Part shown: positions 1-7,473 of the stretch, one piece after another | Layout: each line of letters starts with the position of its first letter | Numbering within the stretch: the first letter of the stretch is position 1 | Program-made: the position numbers and the translations under genes | Assembly: GCA_959604475.1 (NCBI GenBank) | Contig: CAUHBX010000029.1 | Location: forward strand, 1 to 8,265 | Reading direction: 5' to 3' | DNA: 8,265 nt | Source: an uncultured Eubacteriales bacterium | GTDB taxonomy: Bacteria > Bacillota > Clostridia > Lachnospirales > Anaerotignaceae | Notes under the pieces: model-generated | The model's database searches: none | What the model saw: the letters and a program-made list of their open reading frames with translations, nothing else | Told to the model about the DNA's origin: nothing

Positions 1-507
1 CCGATATTTTCAAATGCCTGTATATATTCGCAGGAAAATTTAGGCGAGATGACAAGGGCCACTATGCCAACATGGTATAAAGTATACTGTTTTATGTTTG
101 CAGCTTTTTTTCTTATATTGGCCGGAACGGCTATTTACATTAAAAACTATATGTTTGCCATTTTGTTTGCGGTTTTTACAGTACTTTTGATTTTAATTTA
201 CTTTACAAGGGCGTCTGTATCCGCAAAAAAAGCCTACAGGCGCAACAGCGAGCTGTTTCACAAGGAAGTTGAAACAAGAGTGTTTTTTTACGACGATGTT
301 ATAATAGGCAAAAATCTTCAGGCCGGCAGCGCTGTAAAAACAGAATACAGCAGGATTAGGCTTATAAAGGAAACCAAAAATCTATATGTGCTTAAAATAC
401 CTGAAAATATGGCAATCCTTGTGGATAAAAACGGCTTTATTTCCGAAAACGGAGACAAATTTTTGGATTTCATTAAACAAAAATGTCCCGGGGCCAAGGT
501 AAAGTAA
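1..507 (+). CDS. YcxB-like membrane protein, 5' end outside window
   Basis: Small membrane protein of the YcxB-like family; no biochemical role is established for the family. The reading frame is open from base 1, so 168 residues are visible. An ATG at 49 would give 152 residues, but it has only a weak upstream AGG, and the 16 residues before it (containing YSQENLGEM) look like the usual YcxB N-terminus ahead of the first membrane helix. I therefore think the true start lies left of the window. Counting from ATG49, two hydrophobic helices lie at about 12-31 and 35-52. A soluble domain of about 95 residues follows, with the family pattern of a 'FFYDDVIIG' strand, a 'YSRIRLIKETKNLYVL' strand pair and a C-terminal helix. 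The stop at 505-507 lies 10 nt before the next start, so it is probably cotranscribed. Family call is fairly sure; the start is not. Confidence 0.75.
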   Translation, partial: PIFSNACIYSQENLGEMTRATMPTWYKVYCFMFAAFFLILAGTAIYIKNYMFAILFAVFTVLLILIYFTRASVSAKKAYRRNSELFHKEVETRVFFYDDVIIGKNLQAGSAVKTEYSRIRLIKETKNLYVLKIPENMAILVDKNGFISENGDKFLDFIKQKCPGAKVK

Positions 508-517
508 GGAGAAGGCT

Positions 518-1228
518 ATGCTAAATAAACTGACTGAAAATATTTACTATACCAATCCTGATGGGGCAACTGACAGGCCTGTCATGGGCTATGTGCGTGG
601 TAAAAAATTCTCCCTAATGGTTGAAGCCGGCAATTCGGCAAAAACCGTAGAAAGCTATAACCGTGCATTATCCCAGGAAGGCCTGCCACGGCCTCATTTC
701 GCCGTAGTCACGCACCACCACTGGGACCACTGCTTCGGTATACATGCGCTAAGTGCCGTTTCAATAGCGCTTAAGGAAACAAATAACATACTTTTGGAAA
801 TGTCCAGGTGGAAATGGTCGGCTGAGGATTTGGAGCAGTATGTGGCGGAAGATAAAATTCCGCTGTTTTGCAGGCCACATATAATTCAGGAGTACAAGGA
901 CGCTTCACTTATAAAGGTAAAGCCTGCCGACATTGCCTTTAAAGACGAAATGGCTCTTGAACTTGGTGAGCAGATATGCATATTTAAAAGAATTACAAGC
1001 CCCCATACTGATGACAGCGCAATAGTGTATATTCCCAATGAAAAAACGGTTTTCTTCGGGGACTGTCTGTGTGAGGAGCTTGTCAGGGACCAGTGGGTTG
1101 ACAATAAGCAAAAGCTTGCCATACTTACAGCGGAACTTGAGAAGCTTGACTTTGACTGGGGCATTGAAGGGCATTTTGCCCCAAAACCCAAGCCATTAAT
1201 AATAGAAGAATTAAAAGCGAGGCTTTAA
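518..1228 (+). CDS. MBL-fold metallo-hydrolase
   Basis: Probable cytoplasmic metallo-beta-lactamase-fold hydrolase of 236 residues with no signal peptide or membrane segment. The metal-binding HxHxDH signature is visible as THHHWDH (H66, H68, D70, H71). The other expected ligands are H163 in SPHTDDSA, D182 in FFGDC and H219 in EGHF, so a two-metal site appears complete and the enzyme should be active. The substrate cannot be told: the superfamily includes thioesterases, lactonases, RNases and phosphodiesterases. The short length and lack of beta-CASP or rhodanese domains argue against RNase J or persulfide dioxygenase fusions. The start is supported by AAGGAG at 506-511, 6 nt upstream, overlapping the stop of the preceding gene. 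It lies 3 nt before tcdA in the operon, which hints at, but does not prove, a link to tRNA or nucleotide metabolism. Confidence 0.88.
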   Translation: MLNKLTENIYYTNPDGATDRPVMGYVRGKKFSLMVEAGNSAKTVESYNRALSQEGLPRPHFAVVTHHHWDHCFGIHALSAVSIALKETNNILLEMSRWKWSAEDLEQYVAEDKIPLFCRPHIIQEYKDASLIKVKPADIAFKDEMALELGEQICIFKRITSPHTDDSAIVYIPNEKTVFFGDCLCEELVRDQWVDNKQKLAILTAELEKLDFDWGIEGHFAPKPKPLIIEELKARL

Positions 1229-1231
1229 CAT

Positions 1232-1935
1232 ATGATTAATCAATTTTCCAGAACCGAAATGCTTATTGGCGGCGCTGCTGTCGATAGGCTTCATAGGTCT
1301 AAAATAGCGCTGTTCGGCCTGGGCGGTGTAGGCGGCTGCGCGGCTGAGGCACTGGCAAGGGCCGGAATTGGCCATTTTGACCTGATAGACAATGATACGG
1401 TGAGCCTTACAAATTTAAACCGTCAGATAATAGCCCTTCATTCTACAATCGGACGTCTGAAAACCGAGGTTATGAAGGAGCATATTCTTGATATCAACCC
1501 TATGGCCCATGTAAATGTATTCCGGTAAATAAAGCTGAGTTTGATTTTACCTCATACGACTACGTTATAGACGCGGTTGATACCGTAAGTGCAAAGCTTG
1601 CCATAATAGAGGAGGCAAAAAAAGCCGGAGTACCTGTAATAAGCTCAATGGGTACGGGAAACAAGCTGGAGCCGACAATGCTTGAGGTGTCCGACATATC
1701 CAAAACCTCTGTCTGCCCGCTGGCCAAGGTAATGCGCTATGAGCTTAAAAAACGCGGAATTAATGGTGTTAAGGTAGTCTATTCAAAGGAAACCCCCATA
1801 ACGCCCGTGTCTGAGGCCAAGGAGGAAACGTCAAAAAGGTCTGTACCCGGCAGTGTATCCTTCGTGCCGACGGCTGCCGGGCTTATAATAGCCTCCGAAG
1901 TAATTAAGGATTTAACGGCAGGTGAACGCATATGA
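1232..1935 (+). pseudogene. tcdA: tRNA threonylcarbamoyladenosine dehydratase, frameshifted
   Basis: TcdA (ThiF/MoeB/HesA E1-like superfamily) uses ATP to cyclise t6A37 of ANN-decoding tRNAs to ct6A. The N-terminal half (1232-1528, 98 residues) starts with the typical NQFSRTE and contains the nucleotide-binding loop GLGGVGG (29-35), DND at 53-55 and NLNRQ at 61-65. It ends at a TAA after VNVFR. The C-terminal half continues in another frame: 'AEFDFTSYDYVIDAVDTVSAK' type sequence (read from about 1522), then MGTGNKLEPT, KTSVCPLAKVMR, VVYSKETPI and SFVPTAAGLIIASEVIKDL, ending at 1935. A -1 shift near 1520-1524 joins the two halves into about 234 residues, slightly shorter than I expect for clostridial homologues, so one lost base or a short deletion of a few codons plus one base would explain it. 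No slippery heptamer is visible at the junction, so programmed frameshifting is unlikely. Sequencing error versus real mutation is unresolved. Its end overlaps the next start as ATGA. Confidence 0.88.
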
Positions 1936-2771
1936 AAAGAGAACTGACCAAATGCCAGATGATAGAGCGCAGCATACAAAAAAAATACAGAAAAGAGCTT
2001 TGGAGGCCCTTTACCGAAGCCATAAAGCGCTATGAGCTTATACAGGAGGGCGATAAAATCGCTGTATGCATATCCGGAGGCAAAGACAGCATGCTTATGG
2101 CTAAAATGCTTCAGCTGCTGCACCGCATTACCGACTTTCCCTTTGAGCTGGAGTATATAGTAATGGACCCCGGCTATAATGAGGCCAACCGTCAAAAAAT
2201 CATTGACAACGCCTCACTTCTTGAAATACCCGTTACGGTATTTGATACAGATATTTTTGATATTGCAAACAGCACACCAAAAAGCCCCTGCTACCTGTGC
2301 GCAAGAATGAGAAGGGGCCATCTTTACAGCAAGGCCCAATCCCTTGGCTGCAATAAAATAGCCCTTGGCCACCATTTCAGCGATGTTATAGAAACAACGC
2401 TTATGGGAATGCTTTACGGTGCTCAGATACAGGGAATGCGCCCTAAGCTGCACAGTACAAATTTTAAGGGAATGGAGCTGATACGTCCCCTTTATTGTAT
2501 ACATGAGGACGCCATCATAGCGTGGAGAAACTATAACGGACTGGAATTTCTGCAATGCGCCTGTCGCTTTACCGAAAATGTCGCCCAGGAAAACGTATCG
2601 TCAAAACGTGCGGAGACAAAGGAACTTATCAAGGAGCTTAAAAAAACGAATCCGCTTGTGGAAATGAACATCTTTAACAGTATCCACGATGTGAATGTAG
2701 ATACGCTGGTCGGCTATAAGACAAAAGGGGTTATCCATCCCTTTACCGAGGAATTTAATATGGAGGTGTGA
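1932..2771 (+). CDS. TtcA-family tRNA 2-thiocytidine synthetase-like PP-loop ATPase
   Basis: Cytoplasmic 279-residue PP-loop ATPase of the TtcA family. E. coli TtcA adenylates and thiolates C32 of some tRNAs to s2C32 using a [4Fe-4S] cluster. The PP-loop SGGKDS is at 48-53. The cluster-type cysteines fit: C120 and C123 in CYLCARMRRG, plus C209 and C211 in QCACRFTE, close to where TtcA has its third cluster cysteine. LGHHFSDVIET (145-155) is the conserved active-site helix. The C209-x-C211 spacing differs from the C-x-x-C of E. coli TtcA, so this is a divergent clostridial subgroup and the target nucleotide is inferred. TilS is less likely because of the cysteines and the absence of a TilS C-terminal domain. 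The start is supported by AGGTGA at 1920-1925, 6 nt upstream. The ATG overlaps the tcdA stop, implying translational coupling that the tcdA frameshift would weaken. The next gene begins 1 nt after the stop. Confidence 0.85.
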   Translation: MKRELTKCQMIERSIQKKYRKELWRPFTEAIKRYELIQEGDKIAVCISGGKDSMLMAKMLQLLHRITDFPFELEYIVMDPGYNEANRQKIIDNASLLEIPVTVFDTDIFDIANSTPKSPCYLCARMRRGHLYSKAQSLGCNKIALGHHFSDVIETTLMGMLYGAQIQGMRPKLHSTNFKGMELIRPLYCIHEDAIIAWRNYNGLEFLQCACRFTENVAQENVSSKRAETKELIKELKKTNPLVEMNIFNSIHDVNVDTLVGYKTKGVIHPFTEEFNMEV

Positions 2772-2772
2772 A

Positions 2773-3138
2773 ATGAAGCTTCAATTTTTAAACAAAGAGC
2801 TGTCTGTCTGCAAGGTAAACAGGATAACCGAAATCGGCGGTGAATTTCTTTTTACGGCAAGGACAGATAATGAAAACTCCGTAGTCTGCGAGACAGCATT
2901 TGTGCCTAATAATACCTTTGAAAGGGAGGATGGCTGGACTGCATTCCGAATAGAAGGACAGCTTGATTTTTCGCTTACGGGGATTTTATCACCAATAGCC
3001 AGAATATTGGCCGATAAGTGTATCGGTATATTTGCTGTGTCCACCTTTGACACCGACTACGTTTTAATAAAAAAAGTAAACGAGGATAAGGCTCTAAAGG
3101 CCCTTAGTGAAAACGGATACGTAATAGAAAAGATGTGA
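2773..3138 (+). CDS. ACT-domain protein (CASTOR/ACT_7 type)
   Basis: Small soluble protein of 121 residues. The C-terminal half (about 57-118) matches the CASTOR-type ACT fold: EGQLDFSLTGILSPIA, then 'GIFAVSTFDTDYVLIK', then a helix KALKALSENGY. ACT domains of this kind bind amino acids or other small ligands and act as regulators; the ligand here is unknown. The N-terminal half (1-56), including the segment near GGEFLFTART, probably forms the first ACT-like half of a pseudo-tandem, as in similar bacterial proteins. No catalytic domain is attached. The start is supported by GGAGGTG at 2762-2768, within the last codons of the ttcA-like gene; the spacing between stop and start is 1 nt, which indicates cotranscription and probably coupled translation. 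A regulatory role toward the neighbouring enzymes is possible but not shown. Confidence 0.78.
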   Translation: MKLQFLNKELSVCKVNRITEIGGEFLFTARTDNENSVVCETAFVPNNTFEREDGWTAFRIEGQLDFSLTGILSPIARILADKCIGIFAVSTFDTDYVLIKKVNEDKALKALSENGYVIEKM

Positions 3139-3142
3139 AATT

Positions 3143-3799
3143 ATGACTGAAAATTACCGACATGAGCTTTCAGTTTATCTGCCGCTTGCATTCGTCGGCG
3201 GTTTTTTGGAGATTTATACATATACAAATATGAGCGGCCTTTTTGCCAACGCCCAGACAAGCAACCTGGTGCTGCTGTTCAACAGCCTGTGTGAAAAAAA
3301 TTGGTTCGGCGCGCTTTACTGCCTGATACCGATAATTTTGTACATTAGCGCAATATCAATTACTGAGGTTGTGCCAAGGAAAATCGGTTCAGTAAAATGG
3401 CCTCCATATTGTGTGTTAATTGAAGGCTTCTGCATGGCCGCTGTCGGATTTGTCTCACCAAGTATAAACGGCAAGATAGCCGCGCTTCCCATATTTTTTC
3501 TTGCCGGGCTTCAGTATAATACCTTCAGGAGTATGCAGGGACAGGGAGTTTCAACAGTTTTCTGCACAAATAACCTCCGTCAGGCTGTCATTCATTTCTG
3601 GCATTACAGGGAAAAGAACGATAAAGCCCATCTTACTTATATGGGAGTTTATATATTTGTTATTATGTTCTTTACGGCAGGCGTCATTGTCGGCTTTGCC
3701 GCCAGCCATAACATCGGAATAAAAGCAGTCTGGATATGCGCCGCCATTATGGTTTTCGTATATCTGAAGCTGAAACGCCACGGACAGCTTTTCCTTTAA
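3143..3799 (+). CDS. YoaK/DUF1275-family membrane protein
   Basis: Integral membrane protein of 218 residues in the YoaK (DUF1275) family, whose transport or other function is not established. Family landmarks are visible: GGFLEIYTY (19-27), GLFANAQTSN (32-41), AGLQYNTFR (121-129) and STVFCTNNLRQ (137-147), the last resembling the family's T-G-N-L-R segment. Hydrophobic stretches at about 11-25, 54-75, 88-106, 112-130, 166-188 and 193-209 fit roughly six membrane segments. The C-terminus is basic (KLKRHGQ), consistent with a cytoplasmic tail. It starts 4 nt after the ACT gene with no strong Shine-Dalgarno, so it probably depends on translational coupling. It is the last gene of the plus-strand operon; the terminator hairpin begins 3 nt after its stop. 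Confidence 0.85.
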   Translation: MTENYRHELSVYLPLAFVGGFLEIYTYTNMSGLFANAQTSNLVLLFNSLCEKNWFGALYCLIPIILYISAISITEVVPRKIGSVKWPPYCVLIEGFCMAAVGFVSPSINGKIAALPIFFLAGLQYNTFRSMQGQGVSTVFCTNNLRQAVIHFWHYREKNDKAHLTYMGVYIFVIMFFTAGVIVGFAASHNIGIKAVWICAAIMVFVYLKLKRHGQLFL

Positions 3800-3842
3800 A
3801 AAAAGAGCTTAGGGTTTGCCCTAAGCTCTTTGCCATGTTTTT
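3798..3842. terminator. Bidirectional intrinsic terminator between convergent operons
   Basis: A perfect 13-bp stem pairs 3802-3814 with 3819-3831 around a 4-nt TTTG loop. On the minus strand the stem runs directly into a T tract (A7 at 3798-3804 on the plus strand), a textbook rho-independent terminator for the leftward gene pair. On the plus strand the stem ends in CTCTTT, followed after six bases by a T5 run (3838-3842), giving a weaker terminator for the rightward operon. Confidence 0.85.
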
Positions 3843-3990
3843 AACTTGCGATTTGCCAAGTGCGCTTTCTCCGCCAAAGGCATATGGCGCATAACCCGTT
3901 TTTTTCATTCTAATATTTACGCGCAGAAATGTCAAACGGCCCATTTCGTTCCATTACTTCATACTGCTGTTCATAACCTCGTACTATATT

Positions 3991-6900
3991 TTATTTCTTT
4001 TTCTTGAACCCGGCCGCTTTTTTAATATTTTTAATTTTAAATTCCGTCCCAAGCAATATTACCGTTCCGGCGGCTATATATTCTTTTATAGAATCCGTTG
4101 CCGGCGCTATGCAGTATACTGCATCTGTTCCGGCCATATCGGTAATTATATAGCTACCGTTTTCCTCTCCGTCCGCCTTATGCCATTTGCCGTCTTCAAG
4201 CTTCCACAGCTTAACATTTTCGCCGCCCTTTAACAGGCGTATGGTTGTTACGCTGGTCTCATCTATTCCGTCCCCCACAAGCCTTACATTCAAAACGACT
4301 GTGCCGTCCCCGCTGATAGCCCCCGAGGGAAGCTTATCCGCCTCGCCGTACTGCGCCGTTATTTTGGCACCGTCTGTAAAGGTACCTTCCGCAAGCGCCA
4401 GCGGTTTTTTCGTGTTTTCCCCGGTTTCATCGCTTGTCAGCACGCTTACCCAGGGCTTATACTCAGCCTCAACAACCGTACTGAACGTCATGTGCGAAAG
4501 GTCTATGTCAGGCCATGAAGCGTAGAAGCCATTTTTTTCGGGTATTTCAGGCAGTACCAAGCCGGATAAATCCTCTCCGAAGGTGAATGGAACAGTTTTT
4601 ATAAGGCTTCCGTTTGCCCTGAATTTTATTGTAAATTCCAAAAAGTCCTCCGGCAGCCCCGCCGACCCTTTCATATCGTCATAGCTTACGGGCACTGCCC
4701 TGCCCTCATAGCTTATTCCGCCTATACCGGCCCAGCCGGTATTTATAAAGGAGTTGCCCCTTATATCCTCCAAGTCTTTGGCCTCCCCGGCTATTGCGCC
4801 CGTCATTCCTATATGCTCCTGTATATCTATAATGGAGCGGCAGTCTGTTACAGTATCAGCCTTTCCAGCTATTCCGCCGAGGCGGTTATTTCCCGAAAGC
4901 ACGCATTTGGCGTAGCAGTTTCTAATTGAGGACTCCGACAGGCCCGCTATTCCGCCTGCATAGTCTCCGCTGGTGCTTTGTACAAAGCCGTATCCCTCAC
5001 AATCGGCGGCGGTTCCCAAATCCATCCTTCCGACTATGCCGCCAACGCAGTTTTTCTTTGAAACTATTGTTCCGTAATTTTTACAGCCCAGAACAATATC
5101 CTTGGTTTCGTAGCGGAAATTAAGAGAAGTATTTCCGATTGAGGATATATCGTCCTCGGGGTCAAGGTCATATTCAATAGCCATTGAACCGACAATTCCG
5201 CCTACATTGAGGTCAGCCTCGACCTTTCCCATATTGGAGCAGCCCTCAACCTTTCCGTCAGTAGCCTTGTAAATATCCGTATCTGACGTATCCATTGTTA
5301 AATCAGAAATCGTTTTATCCTTGTCATCAGCAGTAAGCGCGTCAAGCATAATACGCATTATTTCGTTAAACTTGTTATTAATCGCCCTGAGGTCAGCCGT
5401 CATTGTATCGCTTGAAGTCTTAATATCCGAATTAAGCCCCTCTATCTCATCAGATATTCCCGTTAACGCCGAATACAAGTCCTGTGTATCCAAATGGTAA
5501 TCGCTGTCAAGCGTTGAAAACTCTATTGGTTCCTTATCGGCTAAATCCCTGACAATGTTTCTCGCCTTTTTAAGGGCGGAGGTTAAATTGTCTGAAGAAT
5601 CAGTCATAGAGTCCAGCGCGTCTGACACGCCGTCCGCAATTTTATTAAATGCCCCTGACAGACCCTTTGCGTCCTTCAGGGCTTCCGCAATGTTCTTTAC
5701 AGCCTTTTTAGCCTCTGATGAGGCATTGTTTAAATCGTCAAGCACTTCTGAAATACTGCCGAAGGCCTCCTTTACAACAGCCCAGTCAATATCCATCGCC
5801 GAGTTAAGCTTGGAAAGGGCTGCTCCAATCTGTCCTGACGCTTCACCCATTTTTGCAGTGCTGTCGGCAAGGCTGCCGATTGCCTCAAAAATCTGATTTT
5901 TCTTTTCATCGCCTATTGGCCAGCCCTCTATTGACTGGAAGGCCTCCTTAAGCTCATTCAGTGCCGCTCCCCTGCTGTTTAGCGCAGCTGCAAGCCCGTC
6001 GGTAGCTGTTTTCAAATCGGCTAGCGATGCGTTTATTTCCTCCGGGTCTCCGGATACGGCGCTGTCAAGCACCTTCTGTACCGCTTCTTTAATTTTGTCA
6101 AGCGCGGAATTTATGCTGTCCGTCGCCGAATTAAAGTGTTCCATTGCCTCGACAAGCTTGTCGGCCGCCTCGTCCGTTATATCTGATATGTCGTCAAAAT
6201 TATCCATAGCGCCGTTAAGCTCATCAAGGGCATCGGATATAAACGACGATGCATCCTTCATATCATCAATAACAGGCACAAGCCTGTCAAAGGCGTCGGT
6301 AATTCTGGCGCTCACATCATTTATTTCATCTATATTTTCATTGGCAAAGTCCTTCACATCATCGAGATAGTCCGAGGTCTGGTCCAAAAGGCTTTTCGAG
6401 CTGTCCCTTGCTGATGAGGCGTAGCCTGATATTGAGCTTACCCTGTTGGATACCGCTGAGGTTGTTCCGTCTATATCGTCAAGCATATTGTTGACCAAGC
6501 TCTGCATTTCCTTTAACGCCGCATCCAGCTGCTGAAGACTGTCAGAAGAATATCTGAGAATAATATGCGGCTCCGCCTGGCCTACTATTCCTCCCACGTC
6601 CTTTCTTCCAAGCACCTGGGCGTGGTTAATGCAGCCTGAAATATAGCCTCCCTGCCTGCCCGCTATACCGCCGATATTATATCCCATATGCTGGTAGCCT
6701 ATCTGCCCGTAGTTCTGGCAGCTTTGAATTATTCCTCCTGAATATCCCGCTATACCGCCGGTGTCCGTATGTCCGCTTAGGGGCTTTGCCGTTTCATCCA
6801 TTGATGTGTCTAGATTGTCAAGACTTATATCCTCAAGGTTCAGCTTGCTTTCCTTTGATGAAGTATTTATTTTACTTCGGTTTACGCATTTAAGTATAGT

Positions 6901-7473
6901 GCCGAAATTCTCACCGGCTATGCCGCCGGTGTATTTCTGTGAGCTTATTACGCTTTCGCTCACGCAGTTGCCTATACGTCCCGCAGACTCGTTTATACCG
7001 GCTATACCGCCCAGTATGCTGTCGCCGTCAAGGCTACCTTCAAACGTGCAGTTCAATATACTGCCGTTGTTTACTCCGGCTATGCCGCCGAAGGTATCCT
7101 TTCCCTCACCCTCGCTTATATATCCCTTAACAGTAAGGTCCTTTACCGCAGCTCCCTCCTGTATATATCGGAAAAGACCCTGGACAGGTTCGTTGGCCGT
7201 TATTGAAAGGCCGCTTATGGTATATCCGTTTCCTTCAAAGGTTCCTGCGAAGGTCGGTATTGGGGTAAAGCCGCTTCCGCTTAGATTAATATTATTGTCA
7301 AGCACAACCGTTACACCTCTTGACCACGAGTCCAAAGTGCAGTTTACAGCTAATTCCTTAAGGTCATAAGCGGTTTGGATATGGACCTCGCCGTCATCGG
7401 CATAAACCGGAACGGCGGCCAGTGTCAGGCAAGCTGCCGTTATAACAGCACAAATTTCCTTAAGCCTCTTCAT
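3991..7473 (-). CDS. Exported GLUG-repeat protein with long coiled-coil insert
   Basis: A 1160-residue exported protein of unknown function. Residues 1-25 form a Sec signal peptide (MKRLKE basic region, hydrophobic core, VYA before DD). A beta-helix start (about 55-120) precedes GLUG turns beginning GGIAG or GGIVG at 129, 155, 183, 239, 268 and 294. Residues about 307-735 contain no cysteine, are rich in D, S, A and L, and show leucine/isoleucine heptads typical of long helices or coiled coil. GLUG turns resume at 758, 811, 840, 866 and 892. Residues about 945-1007 resemble an InlB/Flg_new-type beta-grasp repeat, followed by a beta-rich domain to about 1125. The C-terminus has a short hydrophobic run (about 1132-1144) and a lysine-rich end (KKKK); there is no LPxTG motif. 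I chose the ATG at 7473 rather than one 32 codons upstream, because it directly precedes the signal peptide and has GGGGGAG 7 nt upstream. It overlaps the MMPL gene by 14 nt, so both are probably expressed together and act at the envelope. Confidence 0.9.
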   Translation of the reverse strand: MKRLKEICAVITAACLTLAAVPVYADDGEVHIQTAYDLKELAVNCTLDSWSRGVTVVLDNNINLSGSGFTPIPTFAGTFEGNGYTISGLSITANEPVQGLFRYIQEGAAVKDLTVKGYISEGEGKDTFGGIAGVNNGSILNCTFEGSLDGDSILGGIAGINESAGRIGNCVSESVISSQKYTGGIAGENFGTILKCVNRSKINTSSKESKLNLEDISLDNLDTSMDETAKPLSGHTDTGGIAGYSGGIIQSCQNYGQIGYQHMGYNIGGIAGRQGGYISGCINHAQVLGRKDVGGIVGQAEPHIILRYSSDSLQQLDAALKEMQSLVNNMLDDIDGTTSAVSNRVSSISGYASSARDSSKSLLDQTSDYLDDVKDFANENIDEINDVSARITDAFDRLVPVIDDMKDASSFISDALDELNGAMDNFDDISDITDEAADKLVEAMEHFNSATDSINSALDKIKEAVQKVLDSAVSGDPEEINASLADLKTATDGLAAALNSRGAALNELKEAFQSIEGWPIGDEKKNQIFEAIGSLADSTAKMGEASGQIGAALSKLNSAMDIDWAVVKEAFGSISEVLDDLNNASSEAKKAVKNIAEALKDAKGLSGAFNKIADGVSDALDSMTDSSDNLTSALKKARNIVRDLADKEPIEFSTLDSDYHLDTQDLYSALTGISDEIEGLNSDIKTSSDTMTADLRAINNKFNEIMRIMLDALTADDKDKTISDLTMDTSDTDIYKATDGKVEGCSNMGKVEADLNVGGIVGSMAIEYDLDPEDDISSIGNTSLNFRYETKDIVLGCKNYGTIVSKKNCVGGIVGRMDLGTAADCEGYGFVQSTSGDYAGGIAGLSESSIRNCYAKCVLSGNNRLGGIAGKADTVTDCRSIIDIQEHIGMTGAIAGEAKDLEDIRGNSFINTGWAGIGGISYEGRAVPVSYDDMKGSAGLPEDFLEFTIKFRANGSLIKTVPFTFGEDLSGLVLPEIPEKNGFYASWPDIDLSHMTFSTVVEAEYKPWVSVLTSDETGENTKKPLALAEGTFTDGAKITAQYGEADKLPSGAISGDGTVVLNVRLVGDGIDETSVTTIRLLKGGENVKLWKLEDGKWHKADGEENGSYIITDMAGTDAVYCIAPATDSIKEYIAAGTVILLGTEFKIKNIKKAAGFKKKK

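Noticed and set aside
886..1191. Minus-strand open frames opposite the MBL gene
   Set aside because: They are antisense shadows of a gene with an intact metal site, with no start signal or domain.
1500..1530. Programmed ribosomal frameshift in tcdA
   Set aside because: No slippery heptamer is seen at the junction and no downstream stem is evident; the family does not normally need frameshifting.
3747..3944. Minus-strand 65-codon frame in the convergent intergenic region
   Set aside because: It runs through the terminator hairpin and into the YoaK gene, and shows no family resemblance.
6761..7369. Plus-strand open frame of 202 codons opposite the GLUG gene
   Set aside because: It is antisense to clear GLUG repeats. 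Its composition mirrors the repeated GGIAG codons, it has no ribosome binding site, and it has no recognisable domain.
7429..7473. Lipoprotein signal at C15 of the GLUG protein
   Set aside because: The residues before C15 (ITAAC) have T at the -3 position rather than L, V or I, and the hydrophobic core continues past it to a better signal peptidase I site after A25.
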